Of a DNA stretch of 64,000 nucleotides, positions 28,015 to 39,448 are shown in pieces. The notes under the pieces are model-generated. The model was given only the letters and a program-made list of their open reading frames with translations, had not been told where the DNA came from and did not search any database. The stretch lies in assembly GCA_016794525.1 (NCBI GenBank), contig JAEUJY010000005.1, positions 38,731 to 102,730 on the forward strand, written 5' to 3'. Position 1 is the first letter of the stretch. Each line of letters starts with the position of its first letter. Source of the stretch: Myxococcales bacterium (lineage in GTDB: Bacteria; Myxococcota_A; Polyangia; Haliangiales; Haliangiaceae). The position numbers and the translations under genes are program-made.

Positions 28015-28973
28015 GCCGCGCCGGCGTCGGCATCGGCGTCGCCGCCGCCCTCGCGGCGGTGGCCGCGGTGGTCGGGTCGTGCAGCGACGACGGCCACACC
28101 GTCGTGTGCGGCGACGGCAAGGCCGAGCCGCCCGAGCAGTGCGACGACGGCAACACCAACGAGCTCGACGGTTGCCGGATGTGCGTCGCGTACATCCCGC
28201 CGAAGAACGTCGTGAAGTGGGACTTCAACGCGATGGCCGCGCCGGGGTTCTCGAGCGACGGCTGCATCGACGTCGGCGCCAGCACGGTCCGGGTCGAGCT
28301 GACCGGGCCGATGGCGGCGTCGCGCGACGCCAGCTGCTCGCTGCGGCAGGTGAGCTTCGAGGAGCTGCCGGCCGGGACCTACACCGCCGCGGTGACGCCG
28401 CTCGACAACACCGGCGCCTCGCTGGTGGCGACGCCGGCGACCGCGGCGCTCGACGCCAACCAGGTCCCGGCGACGACCGTCGAGACGATCGTCAACGTGA
28501 CGCCCGACAAGTGGGCGCGGCCGATGACCGGCACGTTCTACTTCATGCTGCGCTGGGCGGGCATGAACTGCGCGATGGCGGCGCCGCCGGTCACGACCCA
28601 GGTCGTCACGCTGTCGATCGGTGGCACGCCGGTGGCGGCGTCGACGTCGGCCGCGACCGGGCTGCCCAGCTACCGCGTCGACGGCACCCAGCCGATCGGG
28701 TGCGTGAACTCGATGCTGGCCCAGGCCGAGGCGGTCGACAACCTGCCGTTCGGCGCGGCCCGCATCGCGGTGGTCGGCCGCGACGTCGGCGGCGCCGAGA
28801 TGTTCCGCCAGACCTTCGACACGTTCGTCGGCGCCGGCCGGGCCAACCCGGTCTTGCAGTTCGACGTCGCGTCGACGATCGACGCCGGGATCGACGCGCC
28901 GACCGACGCCCCCACCGACGCCCCGATCGACGCCGGCGTCGACGCGCCGGTCGACGCCGCGCCCGACGCGTGA
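28011..28973 (+). CDS. Lipoprotein with DUF4215 Cys-rich repeat and acidic C-terminal tail
   Basis: The 320-residue protein is translated from a GTG that overlaps the TGA of the SIR2/TPR gene (GTGA), so the two are coupled. It has a lipoprotein signal (VAAVVGSC, then SDDGHTVV) and one DUF4215 motif (CGDGKAEPPEQCDDGNTNE...DGCRMC), a Myxococcus-type Cys-rich repeat found on surface proteins. A ~200-residue globular beta-rich region follows with four or more Cys, then a C-terminal run of IDAPTDAPTDAPIDAGVDA-type repeats. In other lipoproteins of this window that repeat sits right after the lipid anchor; here it is at the far end. Function unknown; coupling implies it works with or beside the large TPR protein. 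Confidence 0.78.
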   Translation: MSRAGVGIGVAAALAAVAAVVGSCSDDGHTVVCGDGKAEPPEQCDDGNTNELDGCRMCVAYIPPKNVVKWDFNAMAAPGFSSDGCIDVGASTVRVELTGPMAASRDASCSLRQVSFEELPAGTYTAAVTPLDNTGASLVATPATAALDANQVPATTVETIVNVTPDKWARPMTGTFYFMLRWAGMNCAMAAPPVTTQVVTLSIGGTPVAASTSAATGLPSYRVDGTQPIGCVNSMLAQAEAVDNLPFGAARIAVVGRDVGGAEMFRQTFDTFVGAGRANPVLQFDVASTIDAGIDAPTDAPTDAPIDAGVDAPVDAAPDA

Positions 28974-29042
28974 TCCAGCCCGCGGTATTTTTCGGGTAGG
29001 GCGGCCCAGGGGCCGGCCGGGATTCGGTACAGTCGGACGGCC

Positions 29043-30854
29043 GTGGTCCGTCTGCCTCGTTGGGTCGCCGTCTGTGTGCTCGTGATCGTCGGTGCGACCG
29101 GCTGTCCGCAGCGGGTGCGTCGGACCAGCACCGACGGGGTCATCGCCAGCGGCACCGACACGTTCCCGACCGACTTCACGCCGCCGCCGCCGCTGGCGCC
29201 CGCGGGCCCGGCCGATCCGGCGGCGTTCGGCGCGGCCTACCTCGATCAGCTGGCGGCGCGCATCGAGCCGGGCTGGACCCAGTTCCTCGAGGACTGCCGG
29301 CTGCGCCTGCCGCCCAGCCACCCGCTCAACAGCCCGACCCTCGAGGCCAGCCTGGCGCTGGCGATCGACAGCCACGGCGCGGTGGCCGAGGTGTCGCTGG
29401 CGGCCAGGAGCGGCAACCAGGAGTTCGACGACGCGGTGCTGGGCGTCGCCGACGACGCCGCGCCGTTCCCGGCGCCGCCGCGGGCGTTCCTGTCCGACGA
29501 CGATCGCGCCTACGTCACCTGGCGGTTCGGCCGCGATCAGCGCCAGGCCGGCGCCGCCACCGCCAGCCTGACCCGGGTCGAGTGGCCGCTCGAGCGGTCG
29601 GTCCCCAAGTTCCTCGACGACGGCAACCTCGCCGAGGCCGCGCGCCGCGTGGCCAAGGCCGCCGGCGACGACGCCAACGCGGTGACGCTCGGGTTCGGCG
29701 AGCGCGTGATGATCGCCGCGGTCCGCGAGGGCCTCGCCAGCGCCGACGCCGGCGTGCAACGCCTGGCGATCACCGCCGCCGCCGCCGCCGCCGCCAGGAC
29801 CGCCGCCCGCGAGCTGCGGGCGATCGCCGACGGCGCGATGGACGTCGAGCTGCGCGGCGCGGCGATCGACGCGCTGGCCGCGATCGGCGACACCGACGCG
29901 GCGCCGCTGCTGGTGACGATCCTCGAGCGCGACGCCGGCGCCAACCTCGAGCTGACCGCGAGCGCGGCGCACGCGCTGGCGGTCCTCGACGCCAAGGCCG
30001 ACGTCGCGCGCGTCGTCGCCGGCTGGCTGGCCGCCGGCAAGGCCGGCAAGACCCCGGCCGATCGCGCCAAGACCTGGGCCGCGCTGATCGCCGCCAGCGG
30101 CGCGCCGGTGCCGTCGGCGGTCGGCGAGATCGGCAAGCTGGCGGCCTCCGCCGAGCCGCGCGTGCGCGGCGCGGTGTGCCGGGCGCTCGGCACGGCGGCC
30201 GGCGCCGACGCGAGCGCCTGGAAGCCGCTCGGCCGCGGCCTCGCGGATCCCGACGCGTCGGTGCGCGCGACCTGCGCCGGCGCCATCGCGGCGGCAGCGG
30301 CGGCCGGCGCCACCAGCCGCGCGACGTTCTGGCTGCTGGCGCCGATGCTGCGCGATCGCGACGAGCGCGCGCGGGCCGCGGCGGTCCTGGCGCTGGGCCG
30401 CCTCGATGCGAAGCGCGGCAAGGACAACCTGGTCGCGCTGGCCAAGGACAAGAGCGCGCTGGTGCAGGCCAGCCTGGCCGAGGCGCTGGTGCGCGCCGGC
30501 GAGATCGACCGCGCCGCGGCGCTGCTCGCCCACGCCGAGGTGTCGGTCCGGCTGGCCGCGGCCACCGCGCTGGCCACCCTCGGCGGCCCGGCTGGTGCGG
30601 CCAAGCTGGTCGGCCACGTCGACGCCGATCCCGGCGTGCGGATCGCGATCATCGCCGCCACCACCGACAAGAGCGCGCTCGCGACCACCGCCAGCGACGC
30701 CGATCCGGCGGTCGCCGCCGCGGCGATCCGCCGCCTGGTCGTGGTGTCGGGCCGCGGCGCGACGCTCGCAGGCTCGGCCACCGTGGTCGCCGACGCCGCC
30801 CCCGGCAGCGCGATCCGGGTCCAGGCGGCCGGCGCCTGGCTCGCGGCGCGGTGA
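29043..30854 (+). CDS. Lipoprotein with TonB-C-like domain and HEAT repeats
   Basis: The 603-residue protein starts at a GTG 9 nt after a TACAGT box (29028-29033). A lipoprotein signal (MVRLPRWVAVCVLVIVGATGC) is followed by a Pro-rich linker. Residues ~60-165 read as a TonB C-terminal-like fold: YLDQLAARIEPGW, ASLALAIDSHGAVAEVSL, NQEFDDAVLGV, YVTWRF. The remaining ~420 residues are Ala-rich helical pairs resembling HEAT repeats (ELRGAAIDALAAIGDTDAAPLL; VRGAVCRALGTAAG; ARAAAVLALGRLD). This would be a periplasmic or surface scaffold that binds protein partners. Fusion of a TonB-like domain to HEAT repeats in a lipid-anchored protein is unusual. Adjacent genes do not show its partner. Confidence 0.75.
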   Translation: MVRLPRWVAVCVLVIVGATGCPQRVRRTSTDGVIASGTDTFPTDFTPPPPLAPAGPADPAAFGAAYLDQLAARIEPGWTQFLEDCRLRLPPSHPLNSPTLEASLALAIDSHGAVAEVSLAARSGNQEFDDAVLGVADDAAPFPAPPRAFLSDDDRAYVTWRFGRDQRQAGAATASLTRVEWPLERSVPKFLDDGNLAEAARRVAKAAGDDANAVTLGFGERVMIAAVREGLASADAGVQRLAITAAAAAAARTAARELRAIADGAMDVELRGAAIDALAAIGDTDAAPLLVTILERDAGANLELTASAAHALAVLDAKADVARVVAGWLAAGKAGKTPADRAKTWAALIAASGAPVPSAVGEIGKLAASAEPRVRGAVCRALGTAAGADASAWKPLGRGLADPDASVRATCAGAIAAAAAAGATSRATFWLLAPMLRDRDERARAAAVLALGRLDAKRGKDNLVALAKDKSALVQASLAEALVRAGEIDRAAALLAHAEVSVRLAAATALATLGGPAGAAKLVGHVDADPGVRIAIIAATTDKSALATTASDADPAVAAAAIRRLVVVSGRGATLAGSATVVADAAPGSAIRVQAAGAWLAAR

Positions 30855-30933
30855 GCCCACACGGCGCAGGCAACCCCGGCGGGTGGCGCCGGGTCTTACC
30901 GGGGTGATGTTCCGCGTGTACTCTCGCGCCGCC

Positions 30934-31197
30934 ATGCGCGCGCCTGCCTCGCTCCTCGTCGTCGTCCTGTCTGCGTGTCTCGCCCTCGGTTGCCGGCAGG
31001 GCGAGGGTGAGCGCTGCCAGACGACGAGCGACTGCGAGGAGGGCCTGAAGTGCAGCTCCTCGACCCACGAGTGCCTGGTCACCGAGCCGGGCACCGGCAG
31101 CGACGGCGGCGTCGACGCGCCCAACGACGCCGGCATCGACGCGGAGGTCGCGATCGACGCGGCCGCGACGGTCGACGCGGCGATCGACGCGCCGTGA
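30934..31197 (+). CDS. Small Cys-rich lipoprotein with acidic repeat tail
   Basis: This 87-residue protein has a signal peptide MRAPASLLVVVLSACLALGC, then a short segment with four Cys (RCQTTSDCEEGLKCSSSTHEC) like a Dickkopf/EGF-type knot, then GTGSDGG and a tail of VDAPNDAGIDAEVAIDAAAT-type repeats running to the C-terminus. A TACTCT box (30919-30924) ends 9 nt before the ATG. The combination of Cys knot plus IDA tail is a Haliangium/Kofleriaceae-style surface lipoprotein. Function unknown. It ends 13 nt from the convergent formylglycine-enzyme-like gene. Confidence 0.7.
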   Translation: MRAPASLLVVVLSACLALGCRQGEGERCQTTSDCEEGLKCSSSTHECLVTEPGTGSDGGVDAPNDAGIDAEVAIDAAATVDAAIDAP

Positions 31198-31210
31198 TCG
31201 CCGCCGGCGG

Positions 31211-32242
31211 TCAGGGCATCGTCGGCAGCGGCGCCGGCGCCTGGACCGCGACCGGCTCGGTCGCGCTGTAGACGCAGCGGAAGCCGATGTACGGCGTGCG
31301 CAGCTCGTCCTCGATGAACAGCCCGACGTAGTGGGGCAGGTCGACCCGGCCGAGGAACGTCGGGTCCCGCCACGAGCCGCCGCGGATCATCGCCTTGTCG
31401 CGCCCGGGATCGGGCAGGCGCAGCGGGTTGGCCGTCGGCAGGTCGTTGAAGCCCTCGAGCGAGAACGCGTCGGCGACCCACTCGGCGACGTTGCCGGCCA
31501 GATCGCTGACGCCGTACGGGCTGTCGCTGGCGCGCAGGCTGCCGGGCGGCGCCAGCAGCTCGAAGCCATCGGTGGCGTCGGGCTCGCCCAGCGTGCGCAC
31601 GTTGGCCGGGGTCGGGCGGACCACCTGGTCGAGCTCGGCCATCGCCGGCACCGTCGCGCGGCCGTGGTTGAAGTCGTTGCGGCGGTCGTGGTTGGCGGGC
31701 CCGGGATCGTCGCCCCACGGCCAGGTGCGGGCGTCGGTGCCGCGCGCCGCCTTCTCCCACTCGGCCTCGGTCGGCAGCCGCCCGCCGCGCCACCGGCACA
31801 TCGCCGCCGCCTCGCGGCGGGTGACGTTGACCTGGGGCAGGCCGTCGGCGAGGTAGCGGGGATCGCCGTCGAGCAGCGGCGCCAGCGCGCAGGCGCCGCC
31901 GTGGACGCACGCGCGGTACTCGCGCACCGTCACCTCGCGGCGATCGATCCAGAAGCCGTCGACCTGCACCTCGCGCGGCGCGCGCATGGCCAGGACGTTG
32001 AGCCACACCATGCACGGGTCGTCGCGGAACGCCTCGCGCAGCGACTGCGCCTGCTGGCACTCGGCGCCGAGCGTCTCGAGGTCCTCGGGCGACGTGCCCA
32101 TGATGAACCGGCCGCCCGGCACCCAGGCCTTGCTCGGCGCCGGCGCCTCGACCCGCGCCAGCTGCCCGCCGCGCCGGCCGGCCGCGACCGGGCTGGCCGC
32201 GACCAGCGCCGCGATCATCAGCCCGGCGGACGTCCGTCGCAT
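31211..32242 (-). CDS. Exported formylglycine-generating-enzyme (SUMF1/FGE-sulfatase)-family protein
   Basis: The protein has 343 residues from the ATG at 32242 (MRRTSAGLMIAALVAASPVAAG, a signal peptide); another ATG lies 15 nt upstream. The FGE-sulfatase fold is shown by WVPGGRFIMGTSPEDLE, VQVDGFWIDRREVTVREYRACV, LPQVNVTRREAAAMCRWRGGRLPTEAEWEKAARG, WPWGDD, SDLAGNVAEWVADA, MIRGGSWRD and YIGFRCV. True sulfatase-activating FGEs have two copper-binding Cys late in the protein; I see no such pair here, so it may be another member of the fold (for example a binding or modification protein). Short tail with Pro/Ala after the domain. Located next to greA on the same strand. Confidence 0.85.
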   Translation of the reverse strand: MRRTSAGLMIAALVAASPVAAGRRGGQLARVEAPAPSKAWVPGGRFIMGTSPEDLETLGAECQQAQSLREAFRDDPCMVWLNVLAMRAPREVQVDGFWIDRREVTVREYRACVHGGACALAPLLDGDPRYLADGLPQVNVTRREAAAMCRWRGGRLPTEAEWEKAARGTDARTWPWGDDPGPANHDRRNDFNHGRATVPAMAELDQVVRPTPANVRTLGEPDATDGFELLAPPGSLRASDSPYGVSDLAGNVAEWVADAFSLEGFNDLPTANPLRLPDPGRDKAMIRGGSWRDPTFLGRVDLPHYVGLFIEDELRTPYIGFRCVYSATEPVAVQAPAPLPTMP

Positions 32243-32288
32243 GCCCTGAGCATGCATCGCGGCCGGCGCGATGGCCAGCCGGGGACGC

Positions 32289-32792
32289 TCACGCCTCTTC
32301 GTCGGGAGGGCCGACCTCGACCCACTCGACCGAGGCGATCGTGAACTCGCGCTTGCCCTTGGGCGTCGTGATCGTGACGTCGTCGCCGACCCGCTTGCCG
32401 AGCAGGCCGCGCGCCACCGGCGCCACCAGCGAGATGCGCCGCTTCTTGATGTCGGCCTCGTGCTCGCCGACGATCGTGTAGATCGAGGTCTCGCCGGTGT
32501 CCGAGTCCTCGATCGTCACGGTCGCGCCGAACTGCACCCGGTCGCCCGACAGCTTGGTCGGGTCGATGACCTCGGCGAGCGCGAGCTTGGCCTCGTACTC
32601 GCGGATCTTGGCCTCGATCATCCCCTGCTCCTCCTTGGCGGCGGAGTAGTCGGCGTTCTCCGAGAGGTCGCCGTGGCCGCGGGCGATCTCGATCGCCTTG
32701 GCGTTGTTGGGACGCGCGACCTCCTTGAGGTACTTGAGTTGCTTCTTCATCCAGGCCTGGCCGGCCGGGGTCATCGGGTACTTGTCAGCCAT
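32289..32792 (-). CDS. greA: Transcription elongation factor GreA
   Basis: GreA binds stalled RNA polymerase through the secondary channel and stimulates cleavage of backtracked RNA. The 167-residue product has the N-terminal coiled coil with the acidic tip GDLSENADYSAAKEEQGMIEAKIRE (D and E residues that hold the Mg2+ ion) and the C-terminal FKBP-like domain (VQFGATVTIED... VGEHEADIKKRRISLVAPVARGLLGKRVGDDV). The acidic extension GPPDEEA at the end is slightly longer than usual. The ATG at 32792 is 4 nt after the carB stop, a carB-greA arrangement seen in several bacteria. Confidence 0.96.
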   Translation of the reverse strand: MADKYPMTPAGQAWMKKQLKYLKEVARPNNAKAIEIARGHGDLSENADYSAAKEEQGMIEAKIREYEAKLALAEVIDPTKLSGDRVQFGATVTIEDSDTGETSIYTIVGEHEADIKKRRISLVAPVARGLLGKRVGDDVTITTPKGKREFTIASVEWVEVGPPDEEA

Positions 32793-32796
32793 GGCT

Positions 32797-36060
<3,264 letters not shown>

Positions 36061-36191
36061 GGCCGACGTTTACCGCGGGCGCCGGGGGGAGTCACCACCG
36101 GGGCGTCACCACCTGTCAGGCGGCGACGCGGAGCCCCACAGAACCGCCTCGCTGGCGCTCGGCTGACGGCGCGGGATCGCCTTGAACCGGC

Positions 36192-36197
36192 TACAAT
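36192..36197 (+). promoter_or_regulatory. -10 hexamer 7 nt before the esterase start
   Basis: TACAAT matches 5 of 6 positions of the TATAAT consensus and is the best -10 in the window. The ATG follows after 7 nt, so transcription should begin at or next to the start codon. I do not see a good -35 at 17 nt. Confidence 0.45.
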
Positions 36198-36204
36198 CGC
36201 GGCG

Positions 36205-37134
36205 ATGTCCGAGCTCGCCCAGGCCCTGACCAGCGCGATGTTCCACGGGCTGTCGGCGGCCGGGCGGCTGCACCCCCAGGCCCGGCCCGAGCGCCACGGC
36301 GTCGAGGTGCAGAAGGACCTGCGCTACGGGCCGGCGCCCGATCAGGTGCTCGACGTCTACCACCCGCGCCGCCGGGCCGGCCCGCTGCCGGTGGTGTTCT
36401 ACGTCCACGGCGGGGCGTTCCGGATCCTGTCCAAGGACACCCACTGGCTGATGGGCCTGGCGTTCGCGCGCCACGGCTACCTGGTGATCAACATCTCGTA
36501 CCGGCTGGCCCCGACCCACCGCTTCCCGGCGGCGATCGAGGACGCGTGCCTGGCCTGGCAGTGGATGCTGGCCGAGCTGCCGCGGCTGGGCGGCGATCCG
36601 GCGCGGATCGCGGTCGCCGGCGAGTCGGCCGGCGGCAACCTGGTCACCGCGCTGACGCTGGCCGCGTGCCAGCGCCGCGACGAGCCGTTCGCGCGGGCGG
36701 TGTTCGACGCCGGCGTCGTGCCGCGCGCGACCCTGCCGTTCTGCGCGATCCTCGAGGTGTCGCGGCCCGAGCGCCACGGCCACCGCCGCCGGCTGCCGGG
36801 GTGGGTCCAAGGAATTCTCGACAACACCGCGGCGTCGTACCTGGGTGACGCGCCCGCCGGCCGCTTCCGCGATCTCGCCGACCCGCTGGCGGTGCTCGAG
36901 CGCGGCGATCCGGTCGAGCGACCGCTGCCGCCGATGTTCGCGCCGGTCGGCACCAAGGATCCGCTGCTCGACGACACCCGCCGCCTCGAGCGGGCGCTGG
37001 TCGCGCGCGGCGTGCCGTGCGAGGCCCGCTACTACCCGGGCGGCATCCACGCCTTCCACGCCTTCGTCTGGCAGCCCCAGGCCCGCCGGTGCTGGCGCGA
37101 CGCGCTGGCGTTCCTCGACCGTCACGTGCGATAG
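36205..37134 (+). CDS. Alpha/beta-hydrolase, hormone-sensitive-lipase (HSL) type esterase
   Basis: The 309-residue protein has the oxyanion-hole motif FYVHGGAFRI, nucleophile-elbow GESAGG (Ser, about residue 137), acid region GTKDPLLDD and catalytic His in GGIHAFHAF. NISYRLAPTHRFPAAIEDA is a typical HSL/acetyl-hydrolase stretch. No signal peptide is seen, so it is probably cytosolic. The substrate is unknown (short acyl ester). A perfect-looking TACAAT box (36192-36197) ends 7 nt before the ATG at 36205, so the mRNA is probably leaderless. The permease gene begins 9 nt after its stop, suggesting co-transcription. Confidence 0.88.
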   Translation: MSELAQALTSAMFHGLSAAGRLHPQARPERHGVEVQKDLRYGPAPDQVLDVYHPRRRAGPLPVVFYVHGGAFRILSKDTHWLMGLAFARHGYLVINISYRLAPTHRFPAAIEDACLAWQWMLAELPRLGGDPARIAVAGESAGGNLVTALTLAACQRRDEPFARAVFDAGVVPRATLPFCAILEVSRPERHGHRRRLPGWVQGILDNTAASYLGDAPAGRFRDLADPLAVLERGDPVERPLPPMFAPVGTKDPLLDDTRRLERALVARGVPCEARYYPGGIHAFHAFVWQPQARRCWRDALAFLDRHVR

Positions 37135-37143
37135 AGCGGCCCG

Positions 37144-38505
37144 ATGACGTCCGGCAAGCTCGGGCTGTCCACGGCGGCAGCGCTGGTGGTGGCGAACATC
37201 ATCGGCACCGGCATCTTCACCAGCACCGGCTACCAGGCGCAGTCGCTGCACGACGCCGGCACGATGCTGGTGGCGTGGGTGATGGGCGGCGTGCTGGCGC
37301 TGTGCGGCGCCGCCGCCTACGCCGAGCTGGGCGCGATGATGCCGCGGGCCGGCGGCGAGTACGTCTACCTGCGCGAGGCCTACCACCCGGCGATCGGCGC
37401 GATGTCGGGCTGGGTGTCGTTGACCGCCGGGTTCTCGGCGGCGATCGCGGTCAGCGCGCTCGGCTTCGCCACCTACCTGCACGACGTCGTGCCCGGCCTC
37501 GACGCCGGCATGTCGCAGCGGGTGGTGGCGGTGGCGCTGGTGCTGGCGATGACCGGGCTGCACACGCTCGACACCGCGATCGGCGGCCGGGTGCAGACCG
37601 CGTTCACGATCGCCAAGGTCGGCCTGTTGCTCCTGTTCGTGATCGCCGGGCTGGCGCTGGGCAACGGCGACTGGGCCCACTTCGACGCGCGCGCCGGCGG
37701 CATCACCGCCAACGTCCCGACCGGCGCGTTCGCCGAGTCGCTGTTCTGGGTCGGCTTCGCGTACACCGGCTGGAACGCCGCGGCGTACCTGGCCAGCGAG
37801 CTCCGCGATCCCGCGCGCACGCTGCCGCGGGCGCTGTTCCTCGGCACCGCCGGCGTGATCGTGCTGTACCTGCTGGTCAACGTCACGTTCCTCTACGCGC
37901 TGTCGCCCGAGGAGCTGGGCGCGCCGGTGGTCGACGTCGGCGCCGCCGCGGCCAGCGCGCTGTTCCGGCCCACCGCCGGCAAGGTCATGGCGCTCCTGGT
38001 GTCGCTGGCGCTGGTTTCGTCGGTGTCGGCGATGGTGATGGCGGGCCCGCGGATCTACGCGGCGATGGCCGAGGACGGCGCGCTGCCGGCGGCGCTGGCC
38101 CGGCGCACCCGGCGCGGCGTGCCGGCGGTGGCGGTGACGGTGCAGGGCGTGCTGGCGTGCGCGTTCATCCTGGTCGGCGACCTGGGCAAGCTGATCCAGT
38201 ACATCCAGTTCACGCTGTTCGTCAGCGCCGCCCTGGCGGTCGGCGCGGTCTACGTGCTGCGGGTGCGCCAGCCGGATCTGCCGCGGCCGTACAAGACCAC
38301 GCTGTATCCGCTGACGCCGGCGGTGTTCCTGGTGCTGTCGGGGTGGTCGATCTACATGCAGGTCAAGTCGCAGCCGTGGGGCTCGCTGGCCGGCACGTTG
38401 ACGCTGCTGGCCGGCGGCGTCGCCTACGCGGTCGTCGAGTGGCGCAAGCAGGCCCTGGCCGAGCCCGCGCCCGAGCCGCTGCCGACCGCGACGATCGTCG
38501 ACTGA
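37144..38505 (+). CDS. APC-superfamily amino-acid permease
   Basis: The 453-residue inner-membrane protein has about twelve hydrophobic helices and the APC signature GLSTAAALVVANIIGTGIFTSTGY in helix 1, with unwound GTG-type substrate site, and AYAELGAMMPRAGGEYVYLREAYHPAIGAMSGW in helices 2-3. It resembles LAT/serine-threonine type exchangers more than proton symporters because of PRAGGEYVYL. It should move neutral amino acids; the exact substrate cannot be read. It follows the esterase by 9 nt, probably as one transcription unit. Confidence 0.9.
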   Translation: MTSGKLGLSTAAALVVANIIGTGIFTSTGYQAQSLHDAGTMLVAWVMGGVLALCGAAAYAELGAMMPRAGGEYVYLREAYHPAIGAMSGWVSLTAGFSAAIAVSALGFATYLHDVVPGLDAGMSQRVVAVALVLAMTGLHTLDTAIGGRVQTAFTIAKVGLLLLFVIAGLALGNGDWAHFDARAGGITANVPTGAFAESLFWVGFAYTGWNAAAYLASELRDPARTLPRALFLGTAGVIVLYLLVNVTFLYALSPEELGAPVVDVGAAAASALFRPTAGKVMALLVSLALVSSVSAMVMAGPRIYAAMAEDGALPAALARRTRRGVPAVAVTVQGVLACAFILVGDLGKLIQYIQFTLFVSAALAVGAVYVLRVRQPDLPRPYKTTLYPLTPAVFLVLSGWSIYMQVKSQPWGSLAGTLTLLAGGVAYAVVEWRKQALAEPAPEPLPTATIVD

Positions 38506-38537
38506 GCGTCGGCCGGGCGCGGTGCTAGGCTCACGGG

Positions 38538-39377
38538 ATGCGGTCCCGAGCCGGCGCGGCGTGCCTGGTGCTGGCGAGCGCGTCGCTGGGCGCGGCGGCG
38601 CCGGCGGCGGCCCAGGCCTGGCGCGAGCCCGACCCGGCGGCGGTGGTGGGGCGGTGGAGCGGGGCGGTGCGCTGGCAGCGCTGCGCGATCGACGGCGCGC
38701 CGCGGGTGGCGCTCGAGGTCGTGCGCGACGGCTCGGGCTACGGCGTCGATCTCGCCGCGCTGGCCGACGGCTGGGGCGTCGAGAGCCTGGCCGCGCTCGG
38801 GGGCGACGAGCTCGAGGGCAACCGCGCCGACCTGCGCGTGACCTGGCGCGCCGGCAAGCCGGGCCGCGCGACGCTGACCGTGACCCTCGAGAGCGGCTGC
38901 GTCGCGACCGCCAGCCTGACCCGGGCGTCGGTCGGCGCGCCGCCGTGCGACGAGCTGGTGGCGCTGTCGTCGATCGCCACCGGCTGCGCGGCGCTGACCC
39001 CGCCGGCGGTCGACGTCGACGGGCTGGTGGCGCGGCTGCGGACCCAGCGCCGGCGCGGGCGGGGCGACGCCGCGGCGTGCCGGCGGGCGGCGCCGCCGCT
39101 GCGGGCCGCGCTGATCACCGCCGGCTGCGTGCCCGAGCCGACGCCCGCGGTGGTCGGCCCGCGCATCGCCGAGTGCGACGCGCTGATCGCGACCTTGATG
39201 CGCGCGGTCCGGTGCGACAAGGTCGCGGTCGACGTCAAGCAGCGGCTGCTCGACCAGGCGCGCATCGTCGGCAAGAGCGCGGCGGTGGGCGATCCCGACG
39301 ATCGCGCCGGGCTGGTCGACAGCTGCCGGGCCACCGCCGTCGAGCTCGACGATCTGCTGCCGCGGCTGGGCTGCTGA
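38538..39377 (+). CDS. Secreted Cys-containing protein, unknown function
   Basis: The 279-residue protein has a clear signal peptide (MRSRAGAACLVLASASLGAAAPAAAQA). The N-terminal half resembles a small beta-sandwich (VVGRWSGAVRWQRCAIDGAPRVALEVVRDG; LRVTWRAGKPGRATLTVTLESGCVATASL). The C-terminal half is helical with evenly spaced Cys (PPCDELVALSSIATGC, AAACRRAAPPLRAALITAGC, IAECDALIATLM, VRCDKV, LVDSCRATA, LGC), which points to disulfides. A TAGGCT box (38526-38531) ends 6 nt before the ATG. No named family is recognised. Confidence 0.65.
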   Translation: MRSRAGAACLVLASASLGAAAPAAAQAWREPDPAAVVGRWSGAVRWQRCAIDGAPRVALEVVRDGSGYGVDLAALADGWGVESLAALGGDELEGNRADLRVTWRAGKPGRATLTVTLESGCVATASLTRASVGAPPCDELVALSSIATGCAALTPPAVDVDGLVARLRTQRRRGRGDAAACRRAAPPLRAALITAGCVPEPTPAVVGPRIAECDALIATLMRAVRCDKVAVDVKQRLLDQARIVGKSAAVGDPDDRAGLVDSCRATAVELDDLLPRLGC

Positions 39378-39448
39378 CGCCGTCGTGACGCGCCGCTGAG
39401 GCGGCGTCGGTGCTTGCGGTGCCGGAGCCGAGGCGGCATGGTCGCGCC

